64,000 nt of DNA, from NCBI GenBank assembly GCA_033439265.1, contig JAVTVX010000019.1, forward strand, positions 875,501-939,500. Reading direction: 5' to 3'. The notes below the pieces were generated by a model. That model did not search any database, was not told where the DNA came from, and saw only the letters and a list, made by a program, of their open reading frames with translations. The DNA is from Dillenia suffruticosa. Lineage: Eukaryota > Streptophyta > Magnoliopsida > Dilleniales > Dilleniaceae. Shown piece by piece: positions 1 to 12,728 of the stretch; within the stretch, counting starts at the first letter, position 1; every line of letters begins with the position of its first letter. Made by a program: the position numbers and the translations under genes.

Positions 1-3000
1 TCTTCATGAAAGGACTAGACACACTGGCATCTACTTGCCCATCAGATTGAGAGACATTAGGTTGCACCACATCCACATCCATTGGGCCATCCGTATCAAC
101 TTTTTTAAGTGTTGGCTGCTCCTCTGAGAGGTTCGTACATGCCTTGCGTTTAACTTGAGGTTTCCAAAAGAAGAAAAATCAGCTGGATCTCTAGAATCGC
201 AAAACAGAAAGTAGAAGGAAGAATGTAACCAATATAAATGCAATTCTAGCTTTCTGTTTCTTTGACTATTATTTTTGTTAATAGATTTTTTCACCTATCT
301 TATTGGGTGACACCATGGTGTGATGCTAGTTCTGAATTCTTAGGGACTTCGAGAGATTCCAATAACCACCCCAGCATAAACAGATAAACCAATGAGGTAG
401 AATCTCAGTAAAGTTAAAGATGAGTAGAAAAATTATATGAAATTGCTTAGAGGCACCCTAAAACTTGAACCATAAAGAAGTAAAAACTTAAAAAGAAACC
501 CGTACATACATAAGAAACATTAATTTCTTTTATCTATGAAGGCCAAATCCATGAAGATCCTAGAACTTACTAGGCAACATAACAACTCTTTTATTGTTCC
601 TCCAAATAGTATGCGCTGGTGGGCATGGCAAAGCTGGGAACTTCTTGAGTTGATGATAGATACATTGACCTGCTCCATGCTGCAAAATACAAGGTTTTTC
701 AAGAGTCATCCTATATTCATCTTAGCACTTCTAACTAAGAAAAATATGCACAAGCATTTATTCATAAGGAAACACACCAGCAAGGCCCCAAAAACCCGCC
801 AAGCTTCGTGTCTCTTCATCTCATTCTTTTGCTTCTCAAGGAGCAACTCTGGTTCAAGAAGTCGCATATATGGCTCGAGATTTGGCAGTATAAGTTGGCG
901 GACCTATCAAAAAGCTATGAAGAATTATTTACCATTCAAAACTAGGTATTGGATGTCTAGATGCATACACAATGTATGAAAAAAGAGGAGTTAACCAGCA
1001 AAGATGCTCCTTATTACATCTTTTCTTAACATATTCAATGTCAGCAAGAAAATTTTCTCGAACATGAACAAATAGTTTACTTATGGCATCTTATAAGTAC
1101 ATGAAATTGTGTTAATTTTTTGCATGGAAGGAAGCAAAAAGAAAATACCACATTAGGTCCAAGAGCAGTTAGCCCCTTTATTGCACCATAATGCTGAGTA
1201 AGTGCCTTCTTAGGATCCAGAAAAGCAGTCAACAGAGTCTTTGTCAGACGTGTCTGCAGACGGTTGGAAACATGTCCAAATCTGCATAAACCATCACTAA
1301 AATTATCCTGAAGAATACATCTTACCAAAAGTATGCTTATATTAACAACGAAAAGAAAACAGACAAAGAAATCAATGACCAGAACCTTGTAAGAGAAATC
1401 TCAGAGGTTCATAAAAAGAGCAAGTTACAGGTATGCTGCATGGATACATCAATGGTAGACAAAGGCAAAAACACAAGAAAGCATTAAAGGGGTGCCTTTC
1501 AAGTTAAAATGATCACAAAAAAAGAGTAAATCTACAAAGTGTAACAAAACATCCACATCAATATTAGCGGATCTTTTTGGAATAAAAATTTTGGGTAGGC
1601 CCACATTGTCCATAACTTTTCAAGTAAAAAACAATTCAAGTGGGAAGCCAGGCAGACTCCCCACTGCATTGTATCAGTCTGTAAAGAAAGTATTTTGAGT
1701 AAAAGCTTCAAACCAAAATTTGTGAAAATAAGAAATTTTCTCCAGTATCTCAAGATCCTACTCTGGCTCCATACTATCCAAAACCAGAAGGAGAAAGGGG
1801 GGAGGGAGATTGATTTGCAGACTTGAATACATTGATCTACTTAAAATAATAATAGTAATAGTACAGCAAGTTGAAAGTACAGATACAATACAAGCTTCAG
1901 GGACAAAGAGATCGAACAATGAAATCTACTCTTTTAAATAACTGGCACATCATACAGTTGACACCAGCATTCATGGGAACTAAGAAAAAATCAAATTTAT
2001 GAACAACTGGCTGATGCTTGATAAAACAAATTGAACTTAGACTGGATCATCTACCGTGGTAGGTGCCCCACCAGACTGAGCATTTGACACTATCGTTAAT
2101 ACCATGAATGGAACAAGAAGTTTGCTCAAAACAAAGTGAAGGCGTGAGCCCTTTCTAAACTAAAATCCAGTTAAACAAACTACTCTGCCTCACATTATTC
2201 AGCCAAATGTGGACCTATTATTCAGAAATGGGATTATCCTGGGCCATTCTTGACATTGTCTAAAAAATAAGGAAACATACGCCACCATATGCCTCAATAT
2301 AAAAGGGATGGACTACAAAAACTTTGCAGAAGTCAGACAATATTAGATATTTGAAATTCTCGATGAGCCAAATCCACAGTAATCATCTCACCTCTTGCAT
2401 ATTGAAGCAACCAAGTTGGCTGTGAAGTCCCTAAGTTCCCAATGGTTGTCTGCTAATCTATTTCCCAACCTTTTCGCAACAAGGCAGGTGACAACTGATG
2501 GCATCAACTGGTGCAACTGTCAAGGAAGAAAAGGTCAAAAGTAAAGTGATAGCAAACCTGCCAAAAAGTGACGGGGAAGGGAAAATATACAAATACAGAA
2601 GTGCCAGCACGTGTAATAGTACTATTTTAGCTACTGATCAGTGAACCATGTTTTTCCCTCAAAATTTAACATGTTTCAAAACACAATGTTTAACATGATC
2701 CAAGATAATGACTAAGGTAAGCAGTTGGAACTCTACTCTCCACCCTAGAAATACAAATAGATCTCTCATACCAAAGGCTGCAGGGCAAGGTGGATCGAGG
2801 AAGCTATATCCTCCTTGGCATGATGTACATGAATATGCCAATTGCAGAGATTGAAAAACTCATTCTTCAAAAAGAAAAAGGAAAATCTAGTAATCCATTG
2901 CTTACGTAAGGTTCTATATGTATATGAGGGTTTTGAAGAAGACTCTGAACAACACGCATCAAAGCAAACAGGAGGGCAAAATCACCCAAACCACGTGAGA

Positions 3001-5681
3001 CCTGATGTTTTCGGACATGAAAAAGAAAAATAGTAAGCAAGAAAAGATTAAAATATTTCATATCAATGCATTAAAGATTCAGCCTTTAGACTACCTCATC
3101 AGCAATAAAGCACGTGAAATAAGGAACCAAAGGATGAAGTCCTGCATCTGTTGCGAGGCTCATTAATCCTTCTTTAAATAGAAGAGAGTCAGACCTGCCT
3201 ATTGTAAGCTCCGTGATTTTTTCAAAATATAGCTGCATGGCCAATGATCAGAAGCTTACAACATAATGCACCTCAGGAACCAGGTAAAAGGAAAGGCACA
3301 AGGAAGTGTGCCATACCTGCAGCTCTCTAGACAATACATGCTTAACTGGCAGCCTAATGTCAACAGGAAGCCCTTCCTCTTTCTGTTCAGCTTTGGTTTC
3401 AGGAGTTGAAAGTGCTAAAAATAAAGCCAAGAAAAAAGTTAGCTCCTGGACTGTTGCTGAATGCAACAACAAATTATAGCGCCAAAACAGTAAAAATCTT
3501 GGTATATTCTTAAAATGGTACCCAAAAAAAAAAGACTGCTTATACTTGGAAAAATGGTTGATGGAAGCAACATTGTGAACCTATTAACTTCTCATTTTGG
3601 TCCTAGATTCAGACTTGGACACAGATATACGGCCAAAACAAAGGTTCAGTTCTAGTAAATAGAAGTCTTATACATCAGACTCTGGCCTCTGTGGCCAACA
3701 CAATAGCAGGTTTCTACTCAATCGCAAGAGAAACTATTACTACATAAACTGCAGATGTCCTCTTCAACCAAAAGCACATAACATACGAACCAGCCTATTG
3801 TACATGCTTTGCATTATAACAACTTCATATGCTGGCATCCATCAGCAACCTCAAGCATTGTTGGAAGCATATGTACGCTTGGCTTGCTACATTGATTGGA
3901 AATCTACCGTATGCTATTTAATTGATATACGTAAATGTATACAACAGACTATATGCCAACTCCATTGCCATCTTCAGAAAAGATATACCTTGCACTGGGG
4001 CATTTTCAGGAATGGCAGGCTGTACACCTTCAATAGCTAGCCAGTGACACATAACCGCGGCATCAAGGGGTGCTTTTGGTAGCGGAGCTTCAATAATCTA
4101 TATTTTTTTTAAATCAGTAAGAAGGATTAAAGATTAAAAGAATTGAATTGTCACCTCAAAACAAGTTTAAAGAGGAAAAACGACAAGATTAGCAGTAGCA
4201 TACATCTTTTAGATCCACATCCTTGTCTTCAATGTAATACAAATCCTTGTGCCCCATAGCCCTTTTGAACCGCAAAGGATCTCCAGAGGCAATTCCATAA
4301 ATTGGCTGAGCAAGAAAAAGGAAGACATGAAAAAAAGCAAAGAGAAAGAAGGTGAATTTTCCCATCAGTACCATGGCTATTCTCAATTATTTCCCCCTAA
4401 ATTATCTTTTTATTTTGTCATTTTCAATAGGTAGAATTTTGAAGTGCTTTTCCAGCATTGCATCAAGAAGAAAGAATTCCACAATCCTAAAGCAAAATCA
4501 CACTTTTTCAGTGAAAATTTTCAATAAGAAGCATCAGGAAATACAAACATTATGCAATCCCAAGAACATAAAATATTCAGCTAAAGAGAGTCATGCTGCC
4601 CCTATTTTTTCTGAATCAAGCATTTAGGAAACACGTGAAAACTGTAGACATATCAAGGTATTTTTCGTCGGATACAATCTTCCAACAAAGAATTTGCTGA
4701 CAAGCATAGACACAATTTTAAAAAAATAACTTGTGCAAAAGTACCTTACCTCCACATTTCTCAAATTGAGAGCACAATCCACATCATCTACCGTCAAAAC
4801 TGTTCTCCTCGAGTGACGCATGCATTTTACTGCATCCTACATTTTGCATGATGAAAAATATATTAGTTCTACCATTATAGCAGAACAATTACCATAAATG
4901 ATAACATTGTCCACAACTAATTTTAAGAAAACCACTAACCAACATTATAAAAACAAAATTAAATCAGTAGAGCATATCATGACAAAGCGCTAGAACATTA
5001 TTCATAACCTAATTGAATTACATGACTTTCCCATCTCATTCAAGAAAGATATCCAAATTGCACAACAAAAGGCACAAAGTTGCTTTGAAAAATTTGATGA
5101 TATGCGGGGGTTTACCCAGCTGAGATGATAAAGTCTATGGGGTTATAAGTTTAAATCTCATTAGCAAGCTGGGTGGGTGGTTTCCTAGTAGGGAATTGAA
5201 TCTAGTCAGGCACCCGACTGTGCAGCTTAAATACCCTTCAACCATAAATCAAAAACATACAAATTGGGGTCGAATATTACTAATTTAATATGAAATCTTT
5301 TATAGAATTAGTTCCAATTTTGGTGAATGACACTATGTCCTCAAAGAGGGATTTGAAAACATTACTTACCAGAAGTATGAAACAAAACAATATGCAGAAA
5401 GCCTAGTCACATTTACTAAATCAACCTACAAATCCAAGTAAACTTTCGACTATTGCTTGAATTACCAACTTTTTATTTAAAAAAAGAGATAGAGAGAGAG
5501 AGAGGGAGAGAGGGAGAGAGGGAGAGAGAGAGAGATAAAAATCGGGTAAAATTACCTGCATAATCTCGCGCATGCGATACTCAACATCAGGAGCAAGTTC
5601 AAGGGCAGCATCAGATGACAAATTGTTGATTCCAATGCTCTGTGCTATCACTTCTATTGAATCCTTTGATACTATACTCAT
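1..5681 (-). CDS. TAF6: TAF6, TFIID/SAGA subunit (C-terminal end beyond the window)
   Basis: TBP-associated factor 6, a nuclear histone-fold subunit that pairs with TAF9 in TFIID and SAGA-type complexes. I read twelve phase-consistent exons: 5556-5681, 4750-4836, 4204-4305, 3989-4097, 3317-3414, 3095-3232, 2906-3001, 2392-2516, 1149-1281, 778-903, 571-679 and 153 down to the window edge. The start is the ATG at 5681 ([18 protein letters not shown]). Exons 1-3 (about residues 1-75) form the histone fold, with [20 protein letters not shown] as its typical segment. Residues from about 190 to 415 match the HEAT-like TAF6C region ([58 protein letters not shown]). About 467 codons are visible. From memory the Arabidopsis protein has about 550 residues, so roughly 80 are missing at the left edge. 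No break was seen. A GA microsatellite lies just inside intron 1. Confidence 0.93.
5102..5240 (+). repeat. tRNA-type SINE-like repeat in TAF6 intron 1
   Basis: The stretch has a tRNA-like head: a box-A-like CCAGCTGAGATGATAAAG, then GGTTATAAGTTTAAATCTC at box-B spacing, followed by a GGTGGG-rich body. It lies inside an intron and codes for nothing. I did not find clear target-site duplications, so the ends are approximate and it may be an old copy. Confidence 0.4.
5481..5536. repeat. GA/GGGAGA microsatellite in TAF6 intron 1
   Basis: Imperfect (GA)n with GGGAGA interruptions, ending about 20 nt from the 5' splice site of TAF6 intron 1. On the coding strand it is a CT tract. Confidence 0.9.
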
Positions 5682-5699
5682 ATTTATCTTCTTCACACG

Positions 5700-5900
5700 C
5701 TTTTAGCTCCAAACTCGGAACAAATTGAAAATCCCTATTGGCTAAACTGCTTCACAAACGTTTATAATCAGTGGGATTTTCTCAAAGAATTACAAAGTAT
5801 TTAAGAATATACACTACATATTGTCTTCCAGATTTGTAATTCACAGGGACATTTTTTCGAACAGTTTGTGCTCCACTTCAAAAATGGCAACCTTTTTAAA

Positions 5901-5951
<51 letters not shown>

Positions 5952-6043
5952 ATACCTGTGATTAATTGTCTTGTTCAATTCAGCAGAATCGAGATTCGAG
6001 AGTTCCAACTCTCCCTGCTCATCTTCTTCGGCGTCGTCGTTTT

Positions 6044-6079
<36 letters not shown>

Positions 6080-6110
6080 TCTGAAATGCCAGCGGAAATC
6101 TTAGGGCTGG
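5700..6110 (-). promoter_or_regulatory. TAF6 5' leader/promoter with two GA (coding-strand CT) tracts
   Basis: Immediately upstream of the TAF6 start are two uninterrupted dinucleotide tracts, about 5904-5949 and 6048-6077. Both read as CT on the TAF6 strand, with GGCCC-rich sequence just beyond (6120-6230). CT-rich leaders are common in plant genes and several other genes here have them. I did not locate a convincing TATA box, so the transcription start is not fixed. Confidence 0.5.
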
Positions 6111-7183
6111 TCATTGGAAGCGCCCGGCCCAAACATTTTAGGGCCTCAGTATCACAAGAAGCCAATAGGGCCAGGGTTGAACCGTGGATGATCGGGCTCG
6201 GCCTAGGCCCGGCCAAAAGTTGAGCAAAGCAAGGAGAAAAATACATTGTACCAAAAAAAAAAGGGGAGAAAAATACATGTAACCCGTGGTTGAACACTAA
6301 ACCGCCTATAATTTTAAAATTCTTACTTTGTTGTTTTGTAATTACAATTTCTCTCTCCTAATAGGAGTTTTTGGGTTGAAGACATATTTATATTTTTTTT
6401 TACTTGATCACTGCTGTTCAAAAATTTAATTAATCTAGTTCGAACAATTATAAAATTCAATTTAAGATAAAGTCTTTCGATATTTATTTTTTCATTCTAA
6501 CTCGAAATTGAGATTTTGATTAAAAAAATTTAGTATTTTATCGTCAAATCCAAATGTTGTTAATAGATCAAAGATATGATTAGGAGAGAGAGTGGACAGT
6601 TGCAAATCCCTGTCTCCATAACGAAGGATATCAACTAGTTTCCTTTCCAATCAGGAATTTCTTTTCCAGATTGTTGGCCTCTAACGTAAATATCAGTGAA
6701 GGAATCGAGGATGAAGATGATTTCAGCCTTCAGTTAGTTCAATTGAATAATACAATTTCTCAAATACTTGAAAAGTTTCTAGCAATTTGGGTTGAGCTGG
6801 TTTGGATTTCTTCCTTCATGGTTCGACTTTGGTCCAATTTCGTGAATCAACCTTCGGTTGAGTTAATTACCGGCTTCACAGTTTCAAAGGAAAGCATAAA
6901 CCTATTTTCATGAGAGTCACTCTCTAAGCTTAGCATACTATTTTTTTTATATATATAAAAATTTGAATCTGAAATTATCATATTAAGAAAAAATGATTTT
7001 TACTATTAGGCTATTCTCTTAGTGACTAAGCTTAGCTTAATATATATTAAACTTTCAGACCCTTCTGGATGTGATCATGGATCCCAAATGAAATCCATTC
7101 AAATTATTCCGTCTGAATATACAAATTCATTTTTCCCTTAATTGTCTTCATACTGTGATGATCAATTACATAATATATATAAT

Positions 7184-7560
7184 CCTGGGGGGAGGGGGGA
7201 GCGAGGGGTTTGGGCTGAGGAAGGTCAGTTCCAATGCGATAGGCCCATGTCACGATAGACCTTCACACGGAAGGAGAGAGAAAAAGGAAGAAAAGAATGA
7301 GGAAGGAAAAATAGAGGCGAAAAGGGTTTCCCTGTTTGGAAGGAGGGTAAAAATAGGTGGGACAGGAACATGGTGGAATCCCCCCCCCCCCCCAAAAAAA
7401 AAATCCTTTCCCTCTCCAATGGAGAAAAGGGTGTTTCCACCCAATAAAAAAAAAAAAAATAGTGTGTAAAAAAATCTTCCCTACCATGGTACTACCTCTT
7501 TCTTTCTCTCTCCTCTTTTCCCCCCGTTTCATTTTCTTTCCATTCAAGAACATACAAGGG
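7184..7560. repeat. Low-complexity patch: G-runs, C15-type run, A-runs
   Basis: Starts with four or more close G-runs (7186-7213) compatible with a G-quadruplex on the plus strand. It then has purine-rich sequence, a long C homopolymer directly followed by an A run (about 7380-7403) and a second A run near 7447. Several overlapping open frames here are by-products of the composition and show no protein resemblance. Confidence 0.7.
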
Positions 7561-7984
7561 ACGGAAAGAACTTTTCCTTTTAATTTTATTTCCTCTCAAA
7601 TAGACCTAAGTTGGGCCAAGGCCCATCGTGTACCAAGAGAATATCTTAGATATTTGTGGGCATTGCATTGACAGGAGCATGTCAAACAAGAAATATAGAA
7701 AGCCTAGGATAAGACAAAGGGACTCCAGTGAACCAACCTCTCATGCCAGACAAGAGAAGGCCCACGTTTACCTTATCACTCTTACCAATCATCCCCGTAG
7801 CTTTCCAAAATTTTTCATTCCAATGCACCTATATTGATCTGATAGATGGTAAGAAACATAGAAACAGAATCAGCATATCACAGGTATTGGCTTAGCCTCA
7901 TGTCCCTTCATTTTGACCAACATGACCACACACATGCAGCTTATTATCTTTTCAAAAAGATAAGAAGGCCAAAGTTTATCTTGA

Positions 7985-7986
<2 letters not shown>

Positions 7987-8043
<57 letters not shown>
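7987..8043. repeat. Long (AG)n microsatellite
   Basis: An uninterrupted AG dinucleotide repeat of about 57 bp, roughly 1.2 kb upstream of the IQD start codon. It generates spurious RERERE/SLSLSL open frames on both strands. Confidence 0.95.
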
Positions 8044-8045
<2 letters not shown>

Positions 8046-9248
8046 AGACCAACAGTGGTTCCTGTAATAATAGGCACGGGCCATGGTGGGTCTCAGATCC
8101 ACACTCTGCAGGAATCTTAATGTCAAAGTTAAGAGGATAGATGAGCTGTAAGTTTATAAACTCCAATCTGGATATAAAAGTAAAAAACTTGCCTAAACTT
8201 TTCTTTTATATGCATTTCATAATATTAAAATAAACAATTCAAGCATAACGAATAATTTTAAATGTTTGCACCCCATGTTACCTATAACCATAGCACCAAT
8301 AATCAGCATCTGTTATGTACTGAAAACGTACATTCTTAGTGGTCCATGCGTCTGGATATAAATTAAACTGCAGTCCATCGGACAGACAGACATAAACCCA
8401 GATAAGCATAAATTCCAATTTTCTACAATCTGTTCAAATCTTATTAACTTTCCACCTTCAAAAGTAGGAGAATAAATGCCTAATGTCATTCATAAAAATG
8501 GCCAAATACTTTGTTGATTGTTAAAATCCCGAATCAACATCTACCATCTCAGAACTTTATAATTGCTTCTTTTCAAAATTTTAGTAAAATTCCAACAAAT
8601 TTTAACCACTTTCTTGGTGACTAAATCTGCTCCAAGAAAAATTACTGCAAACTCATGGTCCTAGACTGAGTTGTGACTAAATGCTTCCTAGGATGATGCT
8701 ATTACTTTTTAACCTAACTCCAGGGAAAGACGAAGAAAAATATGGTACTGACATAGTATGTTGGCATGTTTTTTGTAGATGCAACGAACCATGTTTACAG
8801 GAGCCCAACATGAGCCACTGAAGGAAGAGAAGTAGTGACCATAAAGGAAATGGCATAGCCCCAGTGACAAGCAAACTTTATTAGGCCAATCTGGCGCAAG
8901 CCATGTGCAAAAAGCAACAAAAACAATGCACCTTCTCAAACTCATCCTTTCCAAGACTTCAATATAGATAATTTTCACTCTGTTAGATGTCGAGTACAGC
9001 TCAAAAGTTCACCAGTCCCTGAGATCTTCACATTTAAATTTTAGCCAACATGTGGTATACTTGACATCTTAAGTATTAGCTAGTTTTCTAAACTTTGTCA
9101 AGATTAATTAGGTGTGGGCTTTTCACATGCTCTCGTTTTCATTTTTCCTGAGCACTTAAGTCTTTCAGATTCAAGAATCGGTGAATTAATTTGAACACCT
9201 TTGGAGAAAAGCCATTTGAGAACTCTGCCTCGAAATAGCTGAATCAAA

Positions 9249-10331
9249 ATGGGAATCACCAGGAAGTTGGCTAGAACTGTCTTCTCTAGAAGCCGGTCTG
9301 TTAACACTCAGCAGAGCAGTGTAAGTCACTTAAAGGCATATCGACTTTGGTTGTATTTAATAGATAAATTTCATGTATTTCAACATCTGTGAACTTCAGA
9401 TAAGGAGAAATGTGGCAGATAAGAAAAGATGGAGTTCTGTGAGGTCGTACCTGTGTGGCGATGAATTCAACTCGGTCCTTGCAGAGGAGGATTCAGCTTC
9501 AATTAGGAGCTCCGATGCCACAGTTACGAAGCCCAAAATAGAGGAGTTGAAGGAGACAGAAGACATTACCTGCACAAAGAACAAAGGACATTCACAAGAA
9601 GAAACGCAAGAACCTACCAACCTCAGCAAAGAAGATGCAGCAATTATTATCCAGTCAGCATTCAGAGGCTTTCTGGTCAATTCACTGTCAGATATAGTAT
9701 CAAAATAGTCTTGTCATTCTATAGATTAATTCCACTGACATAAAGAAATTCAAACAGCTAACGAAAAAACATGACCCTGCATATAAATTAGAGAGAATCC
9801 TCAATGATAATCATATCTGAAAGCAAGCAAGATCCAGAAGATATTATACTCATTTTCAAATTTATTTCAGTATTATAAGTTCAGTTACTTGTAGCCACCT
9901 GAGCGGTTAAATTTCAGGTTAGGCGTAGAAGCAGGAGAATCAAAACAATGGACAATGAGCAGGGCCTTGCTGGAATAGAAAGTCCAAGCAGAGTATCTGT
10001 AGGTACATCTATTGAAGTTCTAACAGGAAATTCTGTAGAAGCATCCCCAGCACCAAAAGAAAGCACTGCCACTCAGCACCGCATGCAGCACAAAGCCAAG
10101 ACTCAAATGCTTAAATCAAAGGTAATACAAGCAACAATTTTCCTTTCAATGATTTTTTTTTCCTCCTTTTTTTCATGGTCATGTTTACTGGGACAAGATC
10201 AATCATAAGGAAAAAATAAAAAAATAAAAGAAAAAAGAAAAAATTCCTTCCTCTGTGGAAGCTACAGTTGAAGAAGCTGATGGAGAAACGACAAGATTGA
10301 CATAATATAATTAGATTAATGAAAGGAAACC

Positions 10332-10362
<31 letters not shown>

Positions 10363-11599
10363 CAAGAACAACAATATCTTTCTAGACAAAATGGCACAGT
10401 TAAATACTTGTTATGTTAATGGTCAAATATAAGAATCGGTAATAAGTTCAGTGGACGGTAATGCCACAGGTAGTTTTCACATATTACCATTCCAATACAT
10501 CAAAGATATTTAAGCTGCCAGTAGTTCATCAGTTGTAATATGACCATTTATGTCATGAATTTACAGGAAGAATGGGATGACAGCACTGTGAGTAGCAACA
10601 TATCAAAGATGAGAATCCAGAACAAACTCGAAGCAACTACGAGGCGAGAGAGAGCTTTAGCTTATGCTTTCTCACAACAGGTATAAGCCAAATGCTGTAA
10701 TCTGATCTTGGAAATCACAACTTTTCTCCGACCTGAATTTATTCTTCCTGATCCAATCTGTTGATAGTTGCGGGTATGTTCAAGAAGGAAACAAGCAAAA
10801 TCAGAAGGTGCAGAACTCAACACAAGCTGGAGCTGGCTTGAACGATGGATTGTAACCCGCGTACAGGAAGGCTCCACAACTGCAGACTCTGCAACCAAAC
10901 AGAGGGAACCCATCGGCAGCAACCACAAATCCATGTCCCGGAAAATGTACTCTGATGTACAAGAAGAAAAGGAGAGTTGTGGATCAAATGAAGTGTCTGT
11001 TCAGATGGACCCGCAAACTAAAGAAAAAGATAGAGTTAAACCTTCTAAGAAAAAGCTTAAGGCAACAAGAAGTGTGTCAAGAAGGAAAACCGTGCCAAGT
11101 TACCATTGCGTGAAGGACCATACAAAGGTATAGTCCAGCTCCTAGACTTACGGTCTCATAGTTTTGAATAGCATGAGAAATATTCAATAATAAGACTCCA
11201 ATCAACTCAAGTCTATGTGTCGTAATGAATCAGACAGGTTGTTGGTACTCTAAATATAACAAAGATGACAATGTCCATCATACTAACATCGAATTGAACC
11301 TTCTACTGGAGAGATGCTCAGCAAACTAAATTTTTTTTATGAACAATGAGTTACAGTTGATAGTAATAAATAGAATTCCTTTAATAAGCAACTATGGCAA
11401 AAAGCTGTCTCTGTGTCTTCCATGTTTTAATCATCCTACAACACTTCAGGTCTCTGGTTTTAACCTCCTACAGGTAAGCAAAAAAGACTGTTCAACAGAA
11501 ATGGAGAATGATAAGAACAAGCAAGTGGAACCAGGCAATAACAAGGAAATGGAAGGGGAAGACCACTCATCCCAGCAATCATGTAATATTCTTCCATGA
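9249..11599 (+). CDS. IQD33: IQD-family calmodulin-binding protein, IQD33-like, single IQ motif
   Basis: Predicted 383-residue protein from six phase-0 exons: 9249-9320, 9400-9675, 9918-10121, 10567-10680, 10768-11127 and 11474-11599 (stop TGA). It starts MGITRKLARTVFSRSRS, a basic N-terminus usual in IQDs. The IQ motif IQSAFRGFLVRR (IQxxxRGxxxR) is split between exons 2 and 3 by a phase-0 intron, the conserved intron position of the IQ67 domain. The second and third IQ repeats of a normal IQ67 domain are absent. The conserved C-terminal block RRERALAYAFSQQLRVCSRR follows, then WSWLERWI, then a Lys/Glu/Ser-rich tail. IQDs are plant-specific scaffolds that bind calmodulin and associate with microtubules or the nucleus. 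The IQD33 assignment rests on the single motif and the neighbourhood; the family assignment is firmer. Confidence 0.87.
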
Positions 11600-12263
11600 C
11601 AAGACCCCAGATCACATTTTTCAAATATGTCATATGAGATATGACAACTCTTGTAATATCCTGTGGGGTTCCCAAGACTGTGTGCCATCTAAGTATGCCA
11701 TAAAATGCTTCTTGTATATCTTGCCTACTTTACCCAGTCAAGCATCAACAAAAGGTTAAGAGGGAATGCTAATGCTCATCAAATGTTGCTATGATTTTTT
11801 TTTAAGAGAGAAAACATCAAAGGTTGCCATGATCTCGGCCAAATTAACACTGATCATGGGCACAAGTTGATCTCTACAGCTAACCTACTCTGACATTAAC
11901 CCAACATGAAGTTGAAGCATACTCTGCTGAAGTAGAAAAAATAGCCATAATGGATATTTAAATTAATGACAAACAAGACTTCGGCCCCATTGCATCACAG
12001 ACTACATCAAAAGAGAATATCATAGACAAGATGATATCTCTCAATGGCATTGCAGAGGGGTGCATAGAGACAAGACAACAGAACAAGGAATGATATTAAG
12101 CTGGTACACTAGAAATCATTTCTCCCTTAAATGGGGATGCCTTTACTTGCTGGTCTGGTGCATTAAAAAGGATGCAAAGGAATATGGCATCTTCACGATA
12201 GGCTATCATAAAGCATATACAGTTGAAAGTACTAAAGTAATTAAACTACCTCTTACAGTAGCA
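11600..12263. other. Intergenic region downstream of the IQD gene
   Basis: Contains the presumed 3' UTR of the IQD gene and spacer. I searched its minus strand for the missing acetyl-CoA-binding half of the neighbouring acetyltransferase fragment and saw nothing resembling it. Confidence 0.5.
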
Positions 12264-12728
12264 CTAACATGTGGCAAAATAGACCACAAACTGCTGGAAA
12301 TTTGAAGACGAAACTAAATTAGGGTTACAGAAAACGGAGACAACGACAACACTGTAAGACGGAGCGATTTTGAGCTTGCCAATGTCAACGGTGTTGACTT
12401 TGCCGTTAGAATCGGTTTCTGGAAATCGATAGCAGGAGTGATTGCAGAGTGTGAAGAGGTCACTTAGGTCGTGGAGATTAATGTCTGATGGTTTTGTTGA
12501 TACGAAAAGTGGAGGTTTTCTTCGCTGTTGTTTATACGAGGAAGTAACTGTGTTTAGGTTTCTTGATTTTTGAATTATACGGAAAGAAGAAGAGGAGGAA
12601 GAAGACAAGTGGAATCGCCATGGATCTTGTCGAAGTTTTAGACCACTTATTCCTATCAGCAACTCTCTCCCTCTCTGTTCGCAGCTTAGCCTTGTAAGGT
12701 GAAATTCAGTTATTTCGGTTGAAGGCAT
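12264..12728 (-). pseudogene. Truncated GNAT acetyltransferase (SNAT2/ycf52-like N-terminal exon)
   Basis: A 154-codon open frame whose middle and end (RKPPLFVSTKPSDINLHDLS, LFTLCNHSCYRFPE, DIGKLKIAPSYSVVVVSVF) resemble the N-terminal part of plastid GCN5-related N-acetyltransferases of the plant ycf52/SNAT2 type. The frame stops at 12264, and the catalytic GNAT core with its acetyl-CoA-binding R/QxxGxG/A loop is not found downstream on this strand before the IQD gene. A TATATAA-like element lies on the minus strand near 12745-12752. The only in-frame ATG is at 12728, almost on top of where transcription would start. I infer a relic of a gene whose 3' part was lost. An intact gene with remote exons is not excluded. 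Confidence 0.5.

Larger units (their letters stand above)
6111..9248. other. Intergenic region between TAF6 and the IQD gene
   Basis: No ORF here resembles a protein. The stretch holds AT-rich spacer, a G-rich and then homopolymer-rich patch (7184-7560), a long GA microsatellite (7987-8043) and a degenerate repeat around 6400-6570 resembling the SINE family seen elsewhere. The part next to 9249 presumably carries the IQD promoter. No clear TATA box was picked out. Confidence 0.6.

Noticed and set aside
536..979. A 147-codon plus-strand frame
   Set aside because: Antisense to TAF6 exons 10 and 11, which read correctly on the minus strand.
7155..7671. Several overlapping 70-104-codon frames on both strands
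   Set aside because: Low-complexity G/C/A-run sequence; frames overlap in all phases and resemble no protein.
7846..8166. ORFs consisting of RERERE or SLSLSL
   Set aside because: Translations of the (AG)n microsatellite.
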